DNA of 64,000 nucleotides from Synechococcus sp. 1G10 (GTDB taxonomy: Bacteria > Cyanobacteriota > Cyanobacteriia > PCC-6307 > Cyanobiaceae): contig NZ_NQKW01000009.1 in the NCBI RefSeq assembly GCF_002252625.1, positions 62,001-126,000 on the forward strand. Direction: 5' to 3'. Below, in pieces: positions 51,220 through 59,872 of this stretch. Within the stretch, counting starts at the first letter, position 1, and each line of letters opens with the position of its first letter. Under the pieces are notes generated by a model. That model was given only the letters and a program-made list of their open reading frames with translations. It was not told where the DNA came from and did no database searches. The translations under genes were made by a program, and so were the position numbers.

Positions 51220-51641
51220 CTGTGGGCCAACTTATCTAAGGAGCCTCTGGAAAATAGAGCCCAATCGCGGGACAATGACCACGTGATCTTTCGCTAGGAC
51301 TGGGTTAATGGGCGGCAAGCAGCTCGGTTTCGGTGATTACCAGTAGACCACTGCCAAGAAACGCACCAAACGCGAGATGTTCCTCGCCGATATGGACCAA
51401 GTGGTGCCCGGCAGGCACTGATCTAACCGATCTACCCCTACTACCCCAGGACCAGCAAGAAAGGCGGTCGTCCGCCTTAGCCGCTGGCCACGATGCTGCG
51501 GATCTACCTGCTGCAGCAGTGGTTCACGCTTTCAGATCCCTTGATGGAGGAGATGCTGATCGATACGCCCTGATTCCGCCGCTTCGCCGGAATCGAGACG
51601 ATGGATGGGAGGATCCCTGATGAGACCACGATCCTCAACCA

Positions 51642-51664
51642 CTCCTGCGGAGAAGGCTTCGCCT
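51642..51664 (+). repeat. Double-hairpin mini-repeat, class 1 copy A
   Basis: CTCC-TGC-GGAG, one A, then AGGC-TTC-GCCT: two adjacent 4-bp hairpins with 3-base loops. It interrupts the transposase frame between ETTILN and HLLEEHR, where IS5 proteins normally have only a few residues, and adds 24 bases in frame. Confidence 0.8.
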
Positions 51665-51801
51665 ACCAGCATCTGCTGGAAGAGCACCGGATCGCGGAGC
51701 AGATCCTTGAGGGTGTGAACCAGATGCTGAGCGAGAGGGGAGTGATGCTGAGGGAAGGAACGATCCTTGATGCCACGATCATCAATGCCCCCAGCTCCAC
51801 C

Positions 51802-51837
51802 CTTACCGAGGCCGCAGGCCGAGCGTGGCGGAGCCAC
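51802..51837 (+). repeat. Double-hairpin mini-repeat, class 2 copy B
   Basis: CTTACCGA, then GGCC-GCA-GGCC, GAGC, then GTGGC-GGA-GCCAC: two adjacent triloop hairpins in 36 bases. It falls between the IS5 motifs NAPSST and NKRKERDPEM, which are normally almost contiguous. Confidence 0.85.
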
Positions 51838-51902
51838 TAGAACAAGCGGAAGGAGAGGGATCCTGAAATGCACTCGGTGGCCAAGGGCAAGCAGTGGTTC
51901 CA

Positions 51903-51925
51903 CTGCTTCGCAGAAGGCTTCGCCT
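51903..51925 (+). repeat. Double-hairpin mini-repeat, class 1 copy C
   Basis: CTGC-TTC-GCAG, one A, then AGGC-TTC-GCCT. It matches copy A except for one loop base and a compensated C-G to G-C pair in the first stem. It falls between GKQWF and RCHIGVD of the transposase. Confidence 0.8.
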
Positions 51926-52313
51926 ATGGGCTGCGCTGCCACATCGGCGTTGATGCCGCATCTGGCCTGGTCCACTCTGTTGAGAGCACCGCCGCCAACG
52001 TTCATGAGCTGAACACAGCAGCTGAGCGGCTCCATGGGGATGAACGCCTCATCAATGGGGATGCCGGCCACATCGGCAACCGCTGCGCGGAAGCCGTTGG
52101 CAACGAGAAACGAAACGACTTCCAGAACTGCGAGGCTGAGTTCAGGATTGCCATGAAGCCCGGCCAGCGCAGAGTGCTTCCAGGGACACCAGAGGGCAGG
52201 CTTCTGGATCTGATTGAGACGGCGAAAGCCCACTTCCGCGCCAAAGTGGAGCATCCCTTTCGGATCATCAAATGCCAGTTTGGCTTCCGGTAGGTCTTCT
52301 ACAGAGGCATCCG

Positions 52314-52349
52314 CTTACCGAGCCCGCAGGGCGAGCGTGGCGGAGCCAC
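52314..52349 (+). repeat. Double-hairpin mini-repeat, class 2 copy D
   Basis: CTTACCGA, then GCCC-GCA-GGGC, GAGC, then GTGGC-GGA-GCCAC. It is identical to copy B over 36 bases except for two positions that form one base pair (G-C in B, C-G in D). It lies near the 3' end of the transposase, before NDLKLKLLFALANLW-like sequence. Confidence 0.85.
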
Positions 52350-52430
52350 CAGAACGACCTCAAACTGAAGTTGCTCTTTGCCCTGGCAAACCTTTGGATG
52401 GTGAGGAAACGAATACCTGATCCACCGTAG

Positions 52431-52767
52431 TACAAGGGTTTAGTGTGTCTTAGTCGACATTCATCCAGAAATCCAGGCAAACCGCACAGTGGAGACTGTC
52501 CGAAGGTCTCAGCGAGGGTTGCTGTGAGCAAAAGCGCGCTAATATGCTCAGTATCGTCTCAGCGACGAGAGTGCGACTAGGTTGCTTGGATTAAGCTGTC
52601 TTGATCAGAGCTTCCCTAAGGAGTTATGTAACTCCGGAGGACCAACTCTATCGTAGCCGAGGCTGACAGCTCGCCTCCCTCAGGCCTGGGCTGTAGCGAT
52701 AGGTGGGCCGGTCTATGACCCTGTTCGGAGTACTACCACCAAACCGAACACAGACCATGCCCGCTTC
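52431..52767. other. Spacer between two transposase remnants
   Basis: About 340 bases with no gene I can support and a lower GC content than the surroundings. The one visible structure is the inverted repeat at 52620-52635. The right end of the IS5 element should be in this stretch. Confidence 0.45.
52620..52635. repeat. Short inverted repeat
   Basis: GGAGTTA-TG-TAACTCC is a perfect 7-bp palindrome with a 2-base centre, followed by GGAGG. It lies between two transposase remnants; its role is unknown. Confidence 0.6.
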
Positions 52768-53037
52768 CCCTATGTCTACCCCGATGCGACATAGCTCCAC
52801 CTCCGGCTGGCAGGAATATGCAGGTGGTGTCGTGGGCCGTGGTGGTGGCGATCGGCATAAATGCCCTCGGCTACCGAGAGGTGCTTGGCATTGCCATCGG
52901 CGACAGCGTGTCGGCGGGCTTCTGGACCGGCCTTCTTGCGGCGCTGTGTTAGCGCGGGCTCACTGGCGTGCAGCTGGTGATCAGTGACGCACACACAGCC
53001 CTCAAGAAGGCGATCGCCCGCTGCTGCCAGGGTGGAT
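52768..53037 (+). pseudogene. IS256/Mutator-family transposase fragment
   Basis: After a frameshift near 52810, the plus strand encodes the central Mutator-transposase block: AVVVAIGINALGYREVLGIA, then GDSVSAGFWTGLL and RGLTGVQLVISDAHTALKKA. It has an internal TAG at about 52950 and a TAG near 52790. Both ends of the gene are missing, so it is a dead fragment. Confidence 0.82.
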
Positions 53038-53095
53038 CAACTGAAGCAGCAGCGGGGCTATGGATGTCAGGTCAGGCTATGGACCTGATGGCTTC

Positions 53096-53650
53096 TCATT
53101 CTACTTTCTTGAACACACCACTGGAATTGTAGGTGCAAACGAAGGACTGAGTGTAGTTGGTGGAAGCATCGTACTGCCCGTACACCGTGTAGGTGCCATT
53201 GGACTGGCGGACGGGCGCGTTGGTTGTGATGTAGCGAGGACTCTGCTTGAACTTCTCAGCCGCCATACCGGTGCAATACCGTGCCATGTCCTCCACATTC
53301 ACACTCTCCCTGGCGGTACCGCCACTGTTCCCGCTGGAGCGCTTGTCGCTGGTCATCGTGACGCCGTCGAATTCACGATGCTGGTTGAACTCGCAGTAGA
53401 AAAACAGAGCCCGATCGCCATCCGAAGGGGTCTGCCCGTAGACGCGGTAGTTGTTGTTCGTGCGCTCCACCGGAAGGGTGCTGATGTCGCGAGGGCTCAC
53501 GCTGTACTTGGAGGCCGCTTCGCCCTGACAGAACCTCATCATGTTGGAGACATCGATGTTGGGGCGGCTCTCCTTGGCCTGCAACGGCACAGCAAGGCCG
53601 GAGGTGCTCAGGAGAACGGCAGAGGCAAGCAGGATGGCCGGAGAACGCAT
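53096..53650 (-). CDS. Secreted protein with two tandem ~65-residue repeats
   Basis: This 184-residue protein has a signal peptide (PAILLASAVLLSTSGLAVPL then QA). The mature part contains two copies of one domain: repeat 1 (about 31-100) has MMRFCQGEAASKYSVSPRDI, YRVYGQ and FFYCEFNQHREF; repeat 2 (about 115-184) has MARYCTGMAAEKFKQSPRYI, YTVYGQ and FVCTYNSSGVF. Each carries two Cys that could form a disulfide. Family name not recognised. Confidence 0.75.
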   Translation of the reverse strand: MRSPAILLASAVLLSTSGLAVPLQAKESRPNIDVSNMMRFCQGEAASKYSVSPRDISTLPVERTNNNYRVYGQTPSDGDRALFFYCEFNQHREFDGVTMTSDKRSSGNSGGTARESVNVEDMARYCTGMAAEKFKQSPRYITTNAPVRQSNGTYTVYGQYDASTNYTQSFVCTYNSSGVFKKVE

Positions 53651-54125
53651 GACGCTTGATTGTTGAAGGCAGATTCTGAGGTACCACCTCCCAGCTGGGC
53701 TCTTTCCGGTATGCCAGTTCAGGCCATCCTTGTCAGCATCAACTCACAGGAGGCAGGCCCCCTGTCTGGATGACCGGGTGTGAGCCCGATGGTGGATCCC
53801 AGGCACGGCGAGCGGCCGCAATCACGATGCGAGTTGACTGCCTGCAGTCCCGGATGGATACCGCCGATCTCACTGCCCGCCATGAAGGTCTTCGGTCGTG
53901 CCGCCACGGATGCTGCAGTCCTTCTCCGTCCTTGTGTCTGTCGCCGCCGACGCGGCTTTGGCGGCACTCCATCACGGAGGGCCGTCTTTCCCATGAGCCC
54001 AGGAGTTCCCGGTAGGGTTCCGCGGCTGGCCGGAATCGGCTCCCGCTCCATGTAGCGCGCCTGGCCACAGTCCCCTGCTGCCATCGCCCCGCAGCAACGC
54101 TGGGGCCCTGCGTCGCCGATTGGCT
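53651..54125. other. Region without a supported gene
   Basis: About 475 bases between the secreted repeat protein and msrA. Open frames exist on both strands, including ~110 codons on the minus strand, but they are Arg/Pro/Ser-rich and not protein-like. It may be gene debris at the right border of the transposon-rich zone. Confidence 0.5.
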
Positions 54126-54884
54126 TCAGAGCGTGATGGGACCGCCGGGGCTGCGCAGGACGCAATGGGGCTGGCTCCAGTCGTAGTGCTCCCAGACCGA
54201 GGCCGGGAGCTTGAAGTCGGCGCCGGGGAAGGCAGTGAGGCGAATGCCGCTGGGGCGTGCGGAGCAGTAAGGGCGGCAGCCGGGGCGGGCCAGGTACTGC
54301 TGGTGGTGGGTTTCGGCGAAGTAGAAGGGCTTGCCGGCCAGCAGTTCGGTGGTGATCGCCGGGAAGCCGGCGGCGCTGAGCTGCTGCTGGTAGTGATCGC
54401 GGCTGGCGTGGGCCAGCTCGGCCTGGGCCTCGGTGCTGGTCACGATCGCGGAGCGGTACTGGCTGCCGCTGTCGTTCCCCTGGGCCATGCCCTGGGTGGG
54501 GTCGTGGCATTCCCAGAACAGCTTGAGCAGATCGGCGAAGCCCACCTGATCGGTGTCCCACACCACCCGCACCGCTTCAGTGTGGCCGGTGCGGCCGGAG
54601 CAGACCTCCTCGTAGGTGGGATTGGGGGTGTGACCGCCGCAGTAACCCACGGCGGTGGTGATCACCCCGGGCAGTCGCCAGAAACCCTTCTCCGCTCCCC
54701 AGAAGCAACCGCAGCCGAACAAGGCCTCCTCCTGGCCGGGCTGGAGCGGCGCCTGCAGGGGGCTGCCCAGGACCACATGCGTGCCTGCCGTGGGGATCGG
54801 GGTGTCGCGCCCCGGCAGGGCCTCATCAGCCGAAACGATCCGGCCTTTGGCCGCGCCGAGGGCCTGGTTGAAGAGTCCGAACAT
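54126..54884 (-). CDS. msrA: Peptide methionine sulfoxide reductase A
   Basis: This 252-residue protein has the MsrA catalytic motif EEALFGCGCFWGAEKGFW, VGYCGGHTPNPTYEEVCSG, GNDSGSQYRSAI and a C-terminal Cys pair in ARPGCRPYCSARPSG. It reduces methionine-S-sulfoxide in oxidised proteins, using thioredoxin. The first ~40 residues are an extension common in cyanobacterial and plastid forms. A decayed copy of its 3' end is at 45355-45505. Confidence 0.94.
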   Translation of the reverse strand: MFGLFNQALGAAKGRIVSADEALPGRDTPIPTAGTHVVLGSPLQAPLQPGQEEALFGCGCFWGAEKGFWRLPGVITTAVGYCGGHTPNPTYEEVCSGRTGHTEAVRVVWDTDQVGFADLLKLFWECHDPTQGMAQGNDSGSQYRSAIVTSTEAQAELAHASRDHYQQQLSAAGFPAITTELLAGKPFYFAETHHQQYLARPGCRPYCSARPSGIRLTAFPGADFKLPASVWEHYDWSQPHCVLRSPGGPITL

Positions 54885-54908
54885 GACTGCTGGTTCAAGG
54901 CTCAGACC

Positions 54909-55172
54909 CTAAGCAACACGGTCCGGGGCCGGAGAAGGATCGAGGGCGATGTGGTTGAGCAGGGTGGTGGTGAAGGCGAAGAGCAGGAATGGCAGCGAGA
55001 GCACCAGGATCACCCCCACCCCCACGAGGGCGAAGATCGGCTTGCTGGAGCCCATCAGAGCCAGCCCCGCCGCCAGACTCACGAAAATCACCAGCATCCA
55101 GACCAGCACCTGGCCGTAGATGTCGCCGAAGGTGAGCGTGCAGCGCAGGTTGTAGCCCTTGGGGTTCTCCAT
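54909..55172 (-). CDS. Small conserved membrane protein
   Basis: This 87-residue protein begins MENPKGYNLRCTLTFGDIYG and has two hydrophobic segments (VLVWMLVIFVSLAAGLALMG, FALVGVGVILVLSLPFLLFA). It looks like a conserved cyanobacterial protein, but I cannot name the family. ATG 55172 is chosen over an in-frame start at 55235. It lies between the ABC transporter and msrA genes, all on the minus strand. Confidence 0.6.
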   Translation of the reverse strand: MENPKGYNLRCTLTFGDIYGQVLVWMLVIFVSLAAGLALMGSSKPIFALVGVGVILVLSLPFLLFAFTTTLLNHIALDPSPAPDRVA

Positions 55173-55245
55173 CGTCCTCGCAGGATCTGCCTCAGCTAAG
55201 CCCCTCCCCGCGGGCTTGTCTGTGCTGTTCAACAACTCGTGCGAA

Positions 55246-56997
55246 TCAGGCCACCTGCTGCAGCCGTTCCTCTGCCTGCTGCCGCTCCCACAGGCGCCGG
55301 TAGGTGCCGGGGATCGCCACCAGCTCCTGGTGATGGCCCTGCTGCACCAGACGGCCGTCCTCCATCACCAGCACACGGTCACAGGCGGCGGCGGCGGAGA
55401 GCTGATGGCTGATCATCAGAATTGTGCGCCCCTTTTCGGCACGGATCGAATCAAGAATCGCTGCGGCCGTGTTGTTATCGACGCTGGCCAGGGCGTCGTC
55501 AAGCACCAGCAGGGGAGCTGAGACCAGCAGGGCCCGGCCAAGAGCCGCCCGCTGGCGTTGACCGCCGCTGAGGGTGATGCCCCGCTCCCCCACCAGGGTC
55601 TGGTAGCCATCGGGGAAGCCGCGGATGTCACCGGCGAGGCGGGCCTGCTTGGCCGCCGCCTCCACCCGCGCGTCGTCGGCGTCCGGGTCGCCGTAGCGCA
55701 GGTTATCGGCCAGGGTGGCGGTGAACAGATAGCCCTCCTGGGGCACCAGGGCCACCTGGCGGCGGAGGTCATCGAGGCTGAGAGCCGTGACATCGACCCC
55801 ATCGAGGAACAGCTGCCCCTCGGGCACCTCCACCATCCGCCCCAGGGCCCGGGCCAGGGTGGTCTTGCCGCACCCCACCGGGCCCACCAGCGCCACCAGT
55901 TCTCCTGGCCGCAACTGGAAACTCACCTCCTTGAGGGCATCGCGCTGGGCGCCGTCGTAGCGCACGCTCAACCCCCGGGCCTCCACCGCTCCGCGCGCGA
56001 CCCGGGCCGGCGCCTGGGGCACGGGCGGCGAAACCACCCGCGGCTGCCGCGCCAGCAGCTCCTCCACCCGCTCCAGGCTCACCTGGCCGGTCTGGAAGGT
56101 GTTGAGAGTGAAGCCCAGCAGGGCGGTGGGGAACACCAGCCGCTCCACGAACAGGATCAGGGCCACCAGATTGCCGATGCTGAGCCGGCCGCTCTCGAGC
56201 TGGCCGCTGCCCAGGGCCAGCAACAGCAGCAGGCTGATCGAGGAAATGCCCTCCAGCAGCGGGAAGAGCGTGCTGCGGGTCCGGGCCAGGGACAGCGCCG
56301 CATCGCGGTAGAGGTCGTTGCGGCGGGAGAAGGCCCCCTGCTCATGGTTCTCCTGTCCGTAGATCTTGATGGCGCTGATGCCGGAGAGATCTTCCTGGAT
56401 CAGGTCGCTGAGGCTGCCGAGTGCCTCCTGCTGGCGCCTCTGCTGACGCATCATCCGCCCGCCGAACAGGCGCACCACCATCAGCATCACCGGATAGAGC
56501 CCAACTGCCGCGAGGGTGAGCAAAGGGTCGATCGCCAGCATCGCCGGCAGGGTGAGGGCATAGGCCAGAGCGGTGTTGGAGAGGCTGAGCACGGCGAAAC
56601 CCAGCAGCCGGCGCACGTTCTCCACATCGCTGGTGGCGCGGCTGATCACTTCTCCGCTGCCGGTGGCCTGCACCCAGCCAGGCTCCTGGCGCAGCATGTG
56701 ATCGAACAGGCGCTGGCGCAGGTCGGCCTCCACCTGCCGTCCGACGCCGAAGACGAGCATGCGCGAGGTCTGGCGGGCGGCCGCCATCACGGTGGCGAGC
56801 AGCACGATCAGCCCCGCCTGACGCAGGACCGTCGAGGCGGCGAAACCGTCATGGAGGTCGTCGATGACGCCTCTCACCAGCAGCGGAATACTGACGCTCA
56901 GCAGGTTCACCACCAACAGGGCGGCGACACCTAAGTAGACCTCGCGCCGATGGGGGCGGAGGTAGCGCCAGATCAGGCCCAGACGTATGGCGGCCAT
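55246..56997 (-). CDS. ABC half-transporter (fused permease/ATPase)
   Basis: This 583-residue exporter has six N-terminal membrane helices and a C-terminal ATPase: Walker A VGPVGCGKTTL, signature TLSGGQRQRAALGRALL, Walker B LLVLDDALASVD and switch His ISHQLSAA. The base after Walker B is Asp instead of the catalytic Glu, a change seen in the MdlA/YheI half of heterodimeric exporters, so it may pair with another half-transporter encoded elsewhere. Lipid or drug export is usual for the family; the substrate is unknown. Confidence 0.92.
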   Translation of the reverse strand: MAAIRLGLIWRYLRPHRREVYLGVAALLVVNLLSVSIPLLVRGVIDDLHDGFAASTVLRQAGLIVLLATVMAAARQTSRMLVFGVGRQVEADLRQRLFDHMLRQEPGWVQATGSGEVISRATSDVENVRRLLGFAVLSLSNTALAYALTLPAMLAIDPLLTLAAVGLYPVMLMVVRLFGGRMMRQQRRQQEALGSLSDLIQEDLSGISAIKIYGQENHEQGAFSRRNDLYRDAALSLARTRSTLFPLLEGISSISLLLLLALGSGQLESGRLSIGNLVALILFVERLVFPTALLGFTLNTFQTGQVSLERVEELLARQPRVVSPPVPQAPARVARGAVEARGLSVRYDGAQRDALKEVSFQLRPGELVALVGPVGCGKTTLARALGRMVEVPEGQLFLDGVDVTALSLDDLRRQVALVPQEGYLFTATLADNLRYGDPDADDARVEAAAKQARLAGDIRGFPDGYQTLVGERGITLSGGQRQRAALGRALLVSAPLLVLDDALASVDNNTAAAILDSIRAEKGRTILMISHQLSAAAACDRVLVMEDGRLVQQGHHQELVAIPGTYRRLWERQQAEERLQQVA

Positions 56998-57035
56998 GAT
57001 GCGGAGCAGATGGACCCAACCTAAGGATTCGCCCC

Positions 57036-57365
57036 ATGGCCCCGTCCGACGGCTCCGCCGCCCACTCCCAGGCCCATCCCCTCTATGCCACCGACAGGGA
57101 GCTGGTGGACGGCCTGCTGGCGGCCCAGCAACCCAGCGACGGCCAGCTGACGGAACTGGCCAGGCTGCTCAACCGATACGACGGCTTCCCCGGCGCCGAT
57201 GACCTGCAGGAGGATCTCGGCAAGACCCTGCGCCTCTGGGGCCTGAGCCTGGAGGAGCTGCATCAGCGCACCCGCGCCATCTGGGCACAGGGCTACCGCC
57301 CCGGAGCTGTTGTGGGTGCCGAGGCGGTGGGCAGTGGCTTCGACACCGCCTCGACCGAGGGGTAA
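57036..57365 (+). CDS. DUF3288 family protein
   Basis: This 109-residue soluble protein has the cyanobacterial DUF3288 pattern: HPLYATDRELVDGLLAAQQP, ELARLLNRYDGFPGADDLQE, LRLWGLSLEELHQRTRAIWA. The function is unknown. It diverges from the ABC transporter across a 38-base gap and is followed by a terminator hairpin 103 bases after the stop. Confidence 0.85.
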   Translation: MAPSDGSAAHSQAHPLYATDRELVDGLLAAQQPSDGQLTELARLLNRYDGFPGADDLQEDLGKTLRLWGLSLEELHQRTRAIWAQGYRPGAVVGAEAVGSGFDTASTEG

Positions 57366-57467
57366 CGAACCGAGGAGTAACGAACGGTGAGCAAGGGCAC
57401 GGTCGGTGCCTTGGCTGGCCGAAGCGGAGCGTCGCAGGGGGAGATAGTGGAGATTCCCCATCACCCG

Positions 57468-57497
57468 GCCCGGCGTGCCTCGCACCCGGGCTTTTTT
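57468..57497 (+). terminator. Intrinsic terminator before trpD
   Basis: GCCCGG-C-GTGC pairs with GCAC-CCGGGC (one bulged C, loop CTC) and is followed by six T. It should end the DUF3288 transcript. No Trp-codon-rich leader peptide precedes it, so it does not look like a trp attenuator. Confidence 0.75.
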
Positions 57498-57545
57498 CTG
57501 ACCGCGCCTCCCTTACCGCGCCTCAACTACCTCCCTCTCACACCG

Positions 57546-58592
57546 ATGGCTGCTCCCTCCCCCTGGCCCACCCTGCTGGAGCAGCTGCTGCAGGGCCAGG
57601 CGCTCTCGGAGCCGCAGGCAACGGCCTTGATGCAGGGCTGGTTGTCGGGGGGCCTGGAGCCCGAACTCACCGGTGCCCTGCTGGCGGCCCTGCGCTGCAA
57701 GGGGCTGAGCGGCGAGGAACTGGCGGCGATGGCACGGGTGCTGCGGGAGGCATCCTGCCTGCCCGGTGAGCGCCCGCCCCTGAAGCTGGTCGACACCTGC
57801 GGCACCGGCGGCGACGGGGCCGACACCTTCAACATCTCCACGGCCGTGGCGTTCGTGGCGGCTGCCTGTGGCGCGACGGTGGCCAAGCACGGCAACCGCA
57901 GCGCCAGCGGCAAGGTGGGCTCGGCCGATGTGCTCGAAGCGATCGGCCTCAACCTCAAAGCTGATCTCAATACGGTTGTGGCCGCCCTGCCCAGCAGCGG
58001 GGTCACCTTCCTGTTTGCCCCGGGCTGGCATCCGGCGCTGGTGGAACTTGCCCCCGTGCGTCGGCGCCTGGGGGTGCGCACCGTCTTCAACCTGCTCGGC
58101 CCGCTGGTGAATCCCATGCGGCCGGAAGCGCAGGTGCTGGGGGTGGCCAAAGCGGAGTTGCTGGAGCCGATGGCCGATGCCCTCGCGCGGCTGGGGCTGG
58201 AGCGAGCGGTGGTGGTGCACGGCCATGGCGGCCTGGATGAGGCCTCCCTGGCGGGGGTCAATCAGCTGCGGCTGGTGGAGGGGGGCACGGTGCGTGCCCT
58301 GGAGGTCGACCCCCAGGAGCTGGGCCTGGAGCTGGCCCCCCTCTCGGCACTGGCCGGCGGAGATCTCGAGACCAACCGCCGCATCCTCGAAGCCGTGCTG
58401 CGCGGAGAGGGCAGCGCCCCCCAACGCGAGGTGGTGGCCCTGAACACGGCCCTGGTGCTCTGGGCCGCCGGGCTGGCCGACTCGGTGCCAGAGGGGCTGG
58501 AGCAGGCCCTCGTGGCCCTCAGCGGCGAGGCCCCCTGGCAACGGCTCGAGCAGCTCAAAGCGGCCCTGCAGGAGCCACCTTCAGACAGCTGA
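57546..58592 (+). CDS. trpD: Anthranilate phosphoribosyltransferase
   Basis: This 348-residue enzyme has the PRPP-binding motif [18 protein letters not shown], the anthranilate site [30 protein letters not shown] and [13 protein letters not shown]. It catalyses the second step of tryptophan synthesis in the cytosol. ATG 57546 is chosen: the ~53 residues of open frame upstream run through the terminator and are not TrpD-like. It is followed by carA after 14 bases. Confidence 0.95.
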   Translation: MAAPSPWPTLLEQLLQGQALSEPQATALMQGWLSGGLEPELTGALLAALRCKGLSGEELAAMARVLREASCLPGERPPLKLVDTCGTGGDGADTFNISTAVAFVAAACGATVAKHGNRSASGKVGSADVLEAIGLNLKADLNTVVAALPSSGVTFLFAPGWHPALVELAPVRRRLGVRTVFNLLGPLVNPMRPEAQVLGVAKAELLEPMADALARLGLERAVVVHGHGGLDEASLAGVNQLRLVEGGTVRALEVDPQELGLELAPLSALAGGDLETNRRILEAVLRGEGSAPQREVVALNTALVLWAAGLADSVPEGLEQALVALSGEAPWQRLEQLKAALQEPPSDS

Positions 58593-58606
58593 GCGCCGCC
58601 TGGGAG

Positions 58607-59821
58607 ATGATCGATTCACCTGAGCATTCCCCCTTGAGCGCTGCAGCCCCGGCATCGGCCAGCACCACCGACCCTGCCAGCGCCAGCCCGACTGCCAACG
58701 AGGCCGTGCTGGTGCTTGCCGATGGCACCCTGCTGCGGGGCACGGCCTTCGGGGCGCGGGGCACCGCCATCGGTGAAGTGGTGTTCAACACCGGCATGAC
58801 GGGCTATCAGGAGGTGATGACCGATCCCAGCTACTCCGGTCAGCTGGTGACTTTCACCTACCCGGAACTGGGCAACACCGGCGTCAACCCGGAGGATCAG
58901 GAGGCCGACGCCCCTCACGTGCGCGGCGTGATCGCCCGCCAGCTGGCGCCCACCCCCAGCAGCTGGCGCAGCCGGGGCGACCTACCCAGCTGGCTGGCCT
59001 CCCACGGGGTGGTGGGCATCGCCGGGGTGGACACCCGCGCCCTGGTGCGCCACCTGCGCGAGCGGGGCGCCATGAACGGCGTGATCTGCAGCGATGGCAC
59101 CACCCCCCGCGAGCTGCTGGAGCTGGTGCGGCGCAGCCCCTCGATGGAGGGACTCAACCTGGCTGCGCAGGTGAGCACCCCCAGCGCCTACCCCTGGCAG
59201 CAGCTGTGCGCCACCGGTTTCGATCAGCGCCTGCAACCCTCGCCGGAGAAGCCGTATCAGGTGGTGGCGATCGATTTCGGCATCAAGCGCGCCATCCTCG
59301 AGCGGCTCACGGCCCATGGCTGCGCGGTCACGGTGCTTCCAGCCAGCGCCAGCCTCTCCGACGTGCTGGCGCTGGAGCCGGAGGGGGTGTTCCTCTCCAA
59401 TGGCCCGGGCGATCCGGCGGCAGTGGCGGAAGGCATCGCCCTGGCCAAGGGGCTGCTCGGGCACGCCGATCTGCCGGTGTTCGGCATCTGCCTGGGCCAC
59501 CAGATTCTGGGCCTGGCGCTGGGCGGCAGCACCTTCAAGCTCGCCTATGGCCACCGCGGCCTGAACCATCCCTGTGGCGGTGAGGGCCTGGTGGAGATCA
59601 CCAGCCAGAACCACGGCTTCGCGCTCGAGCCCAGCTCCCTGCCCCAGGACCTGGTGGAGATCACCCACCACAACCTCAACGACCGCACCGTGGCGGCCCT
59701 GCGCCATCGCCATCAGCCGGTATTCGGGGTGCAGTACCATCCCGAGGCCAGCCCCGGCCCCCACGACGCGGATCACCACTTCGGCCGGTTCGTGCGCCTG
59801 ATGGCCGAGCGGCGCAACTGA
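58607..59821 (+). CDS. carA: Carbamoyl-phosphate synthase small subunit
   Basis: This 404-residue protein has the CarA N-terminal domain ([31 protein letters not shown]) and a class I glutamine amidotransferase domain with nucleophile Cys in [13 protein letters not shown] and the His/Glu in YHPEASPGP. It supplies ammonia to CarB for pyrimidine and arginine synthesis. The first ~30 residues are an Ala/Ser/Pro-rich extension. It is part of the trpD-carA-STAS-mrnC-rlmB run. Confidence 0.95.
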   Translation: MIDSPEHSPLSAAAPASASTTDPASASPTANEAVLVLADGTLLRGTAFGARGTAIGEVVFNTGMTGYQEVMTDPSYSGQLVTFTYPELGNTGVNPEDQEADAPHVRGVIARQLAPTPSSWRSRGDLPSWLASHGVVGIAGVDTRALVRHLRERGAMNGVICSDGTTPRELLELVRRSPSMEGLNLAAQVSTPSAYPWQQLCATGFDQRLQPSPEKPYQVVAIDFGIKRAILERLTAHGCAVTVLPASASLSDVLALEPEGVFLSNGPGDPAAVAEGIALAKGLLGHADLPVFGICLGHQILGLALGGSTFKLAYGHRGLNHPCGGEGLVEITSQNHGFALEPSSLPQDLVEITHHNLNDRTVAALRHRHQPVFGVQYHPEASPGPHDADHHFGRFVRLMAERRN

Positions 59822-59872
59822 ACTCAGGGTCCAGGTGTTGCAGCTCCCATCACTGCTTACACTTCGTGCCTC

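Larger units (their letters stand above)
51309..52430 (+). pseudogene. Decayed IS5-family transposase
   Basis: The frame can be followed from MGGKQLGFGDY through RTKREMFLADMDQVVP, LATMLRIYLLQQWFTLSDPL, RIPDETTILN, REGTILDATIINAPSST, ERDPEMHSVAKGKQWF, IGVDAASGLVHSVESTAANV, TPEGRLLDLIETAKAHFRAK and VEHPFRIIKCQFGF, the IS5 DDE transposase layout. It is broken by several stops (TAG after GDYQ, TAA and TAG before LATM, TGA after IDTP) and a frameshift near 51412. Four hairpin insertions interrupt it. A sequence GGAGCCTCTGG at 51240 after CTAA may be the left end; I could not find a convincing right end. Confidence 0.88.

Noticed and set aside
53739-54068. 110-codon frame between the two-repeat protein and msrA
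   Set aside because: Arg/Ser/Pro-rich, no start signal or family resemblance; several overlapping frames are equally open.
55558-56934. 458-codon open frame opposite the ABC half-transporter
   Set aside because: His/Gln/Gly-rich shadow of a gene with clear Walker motifs; no protein features of its own.
57468-57497. trp attenuator before trpD
   Set aside because: No leader peptide with consecutive Trp codons precedes it and no alternative antiterminator stem is visible; a plain terminator of the upstream gene is simpler.
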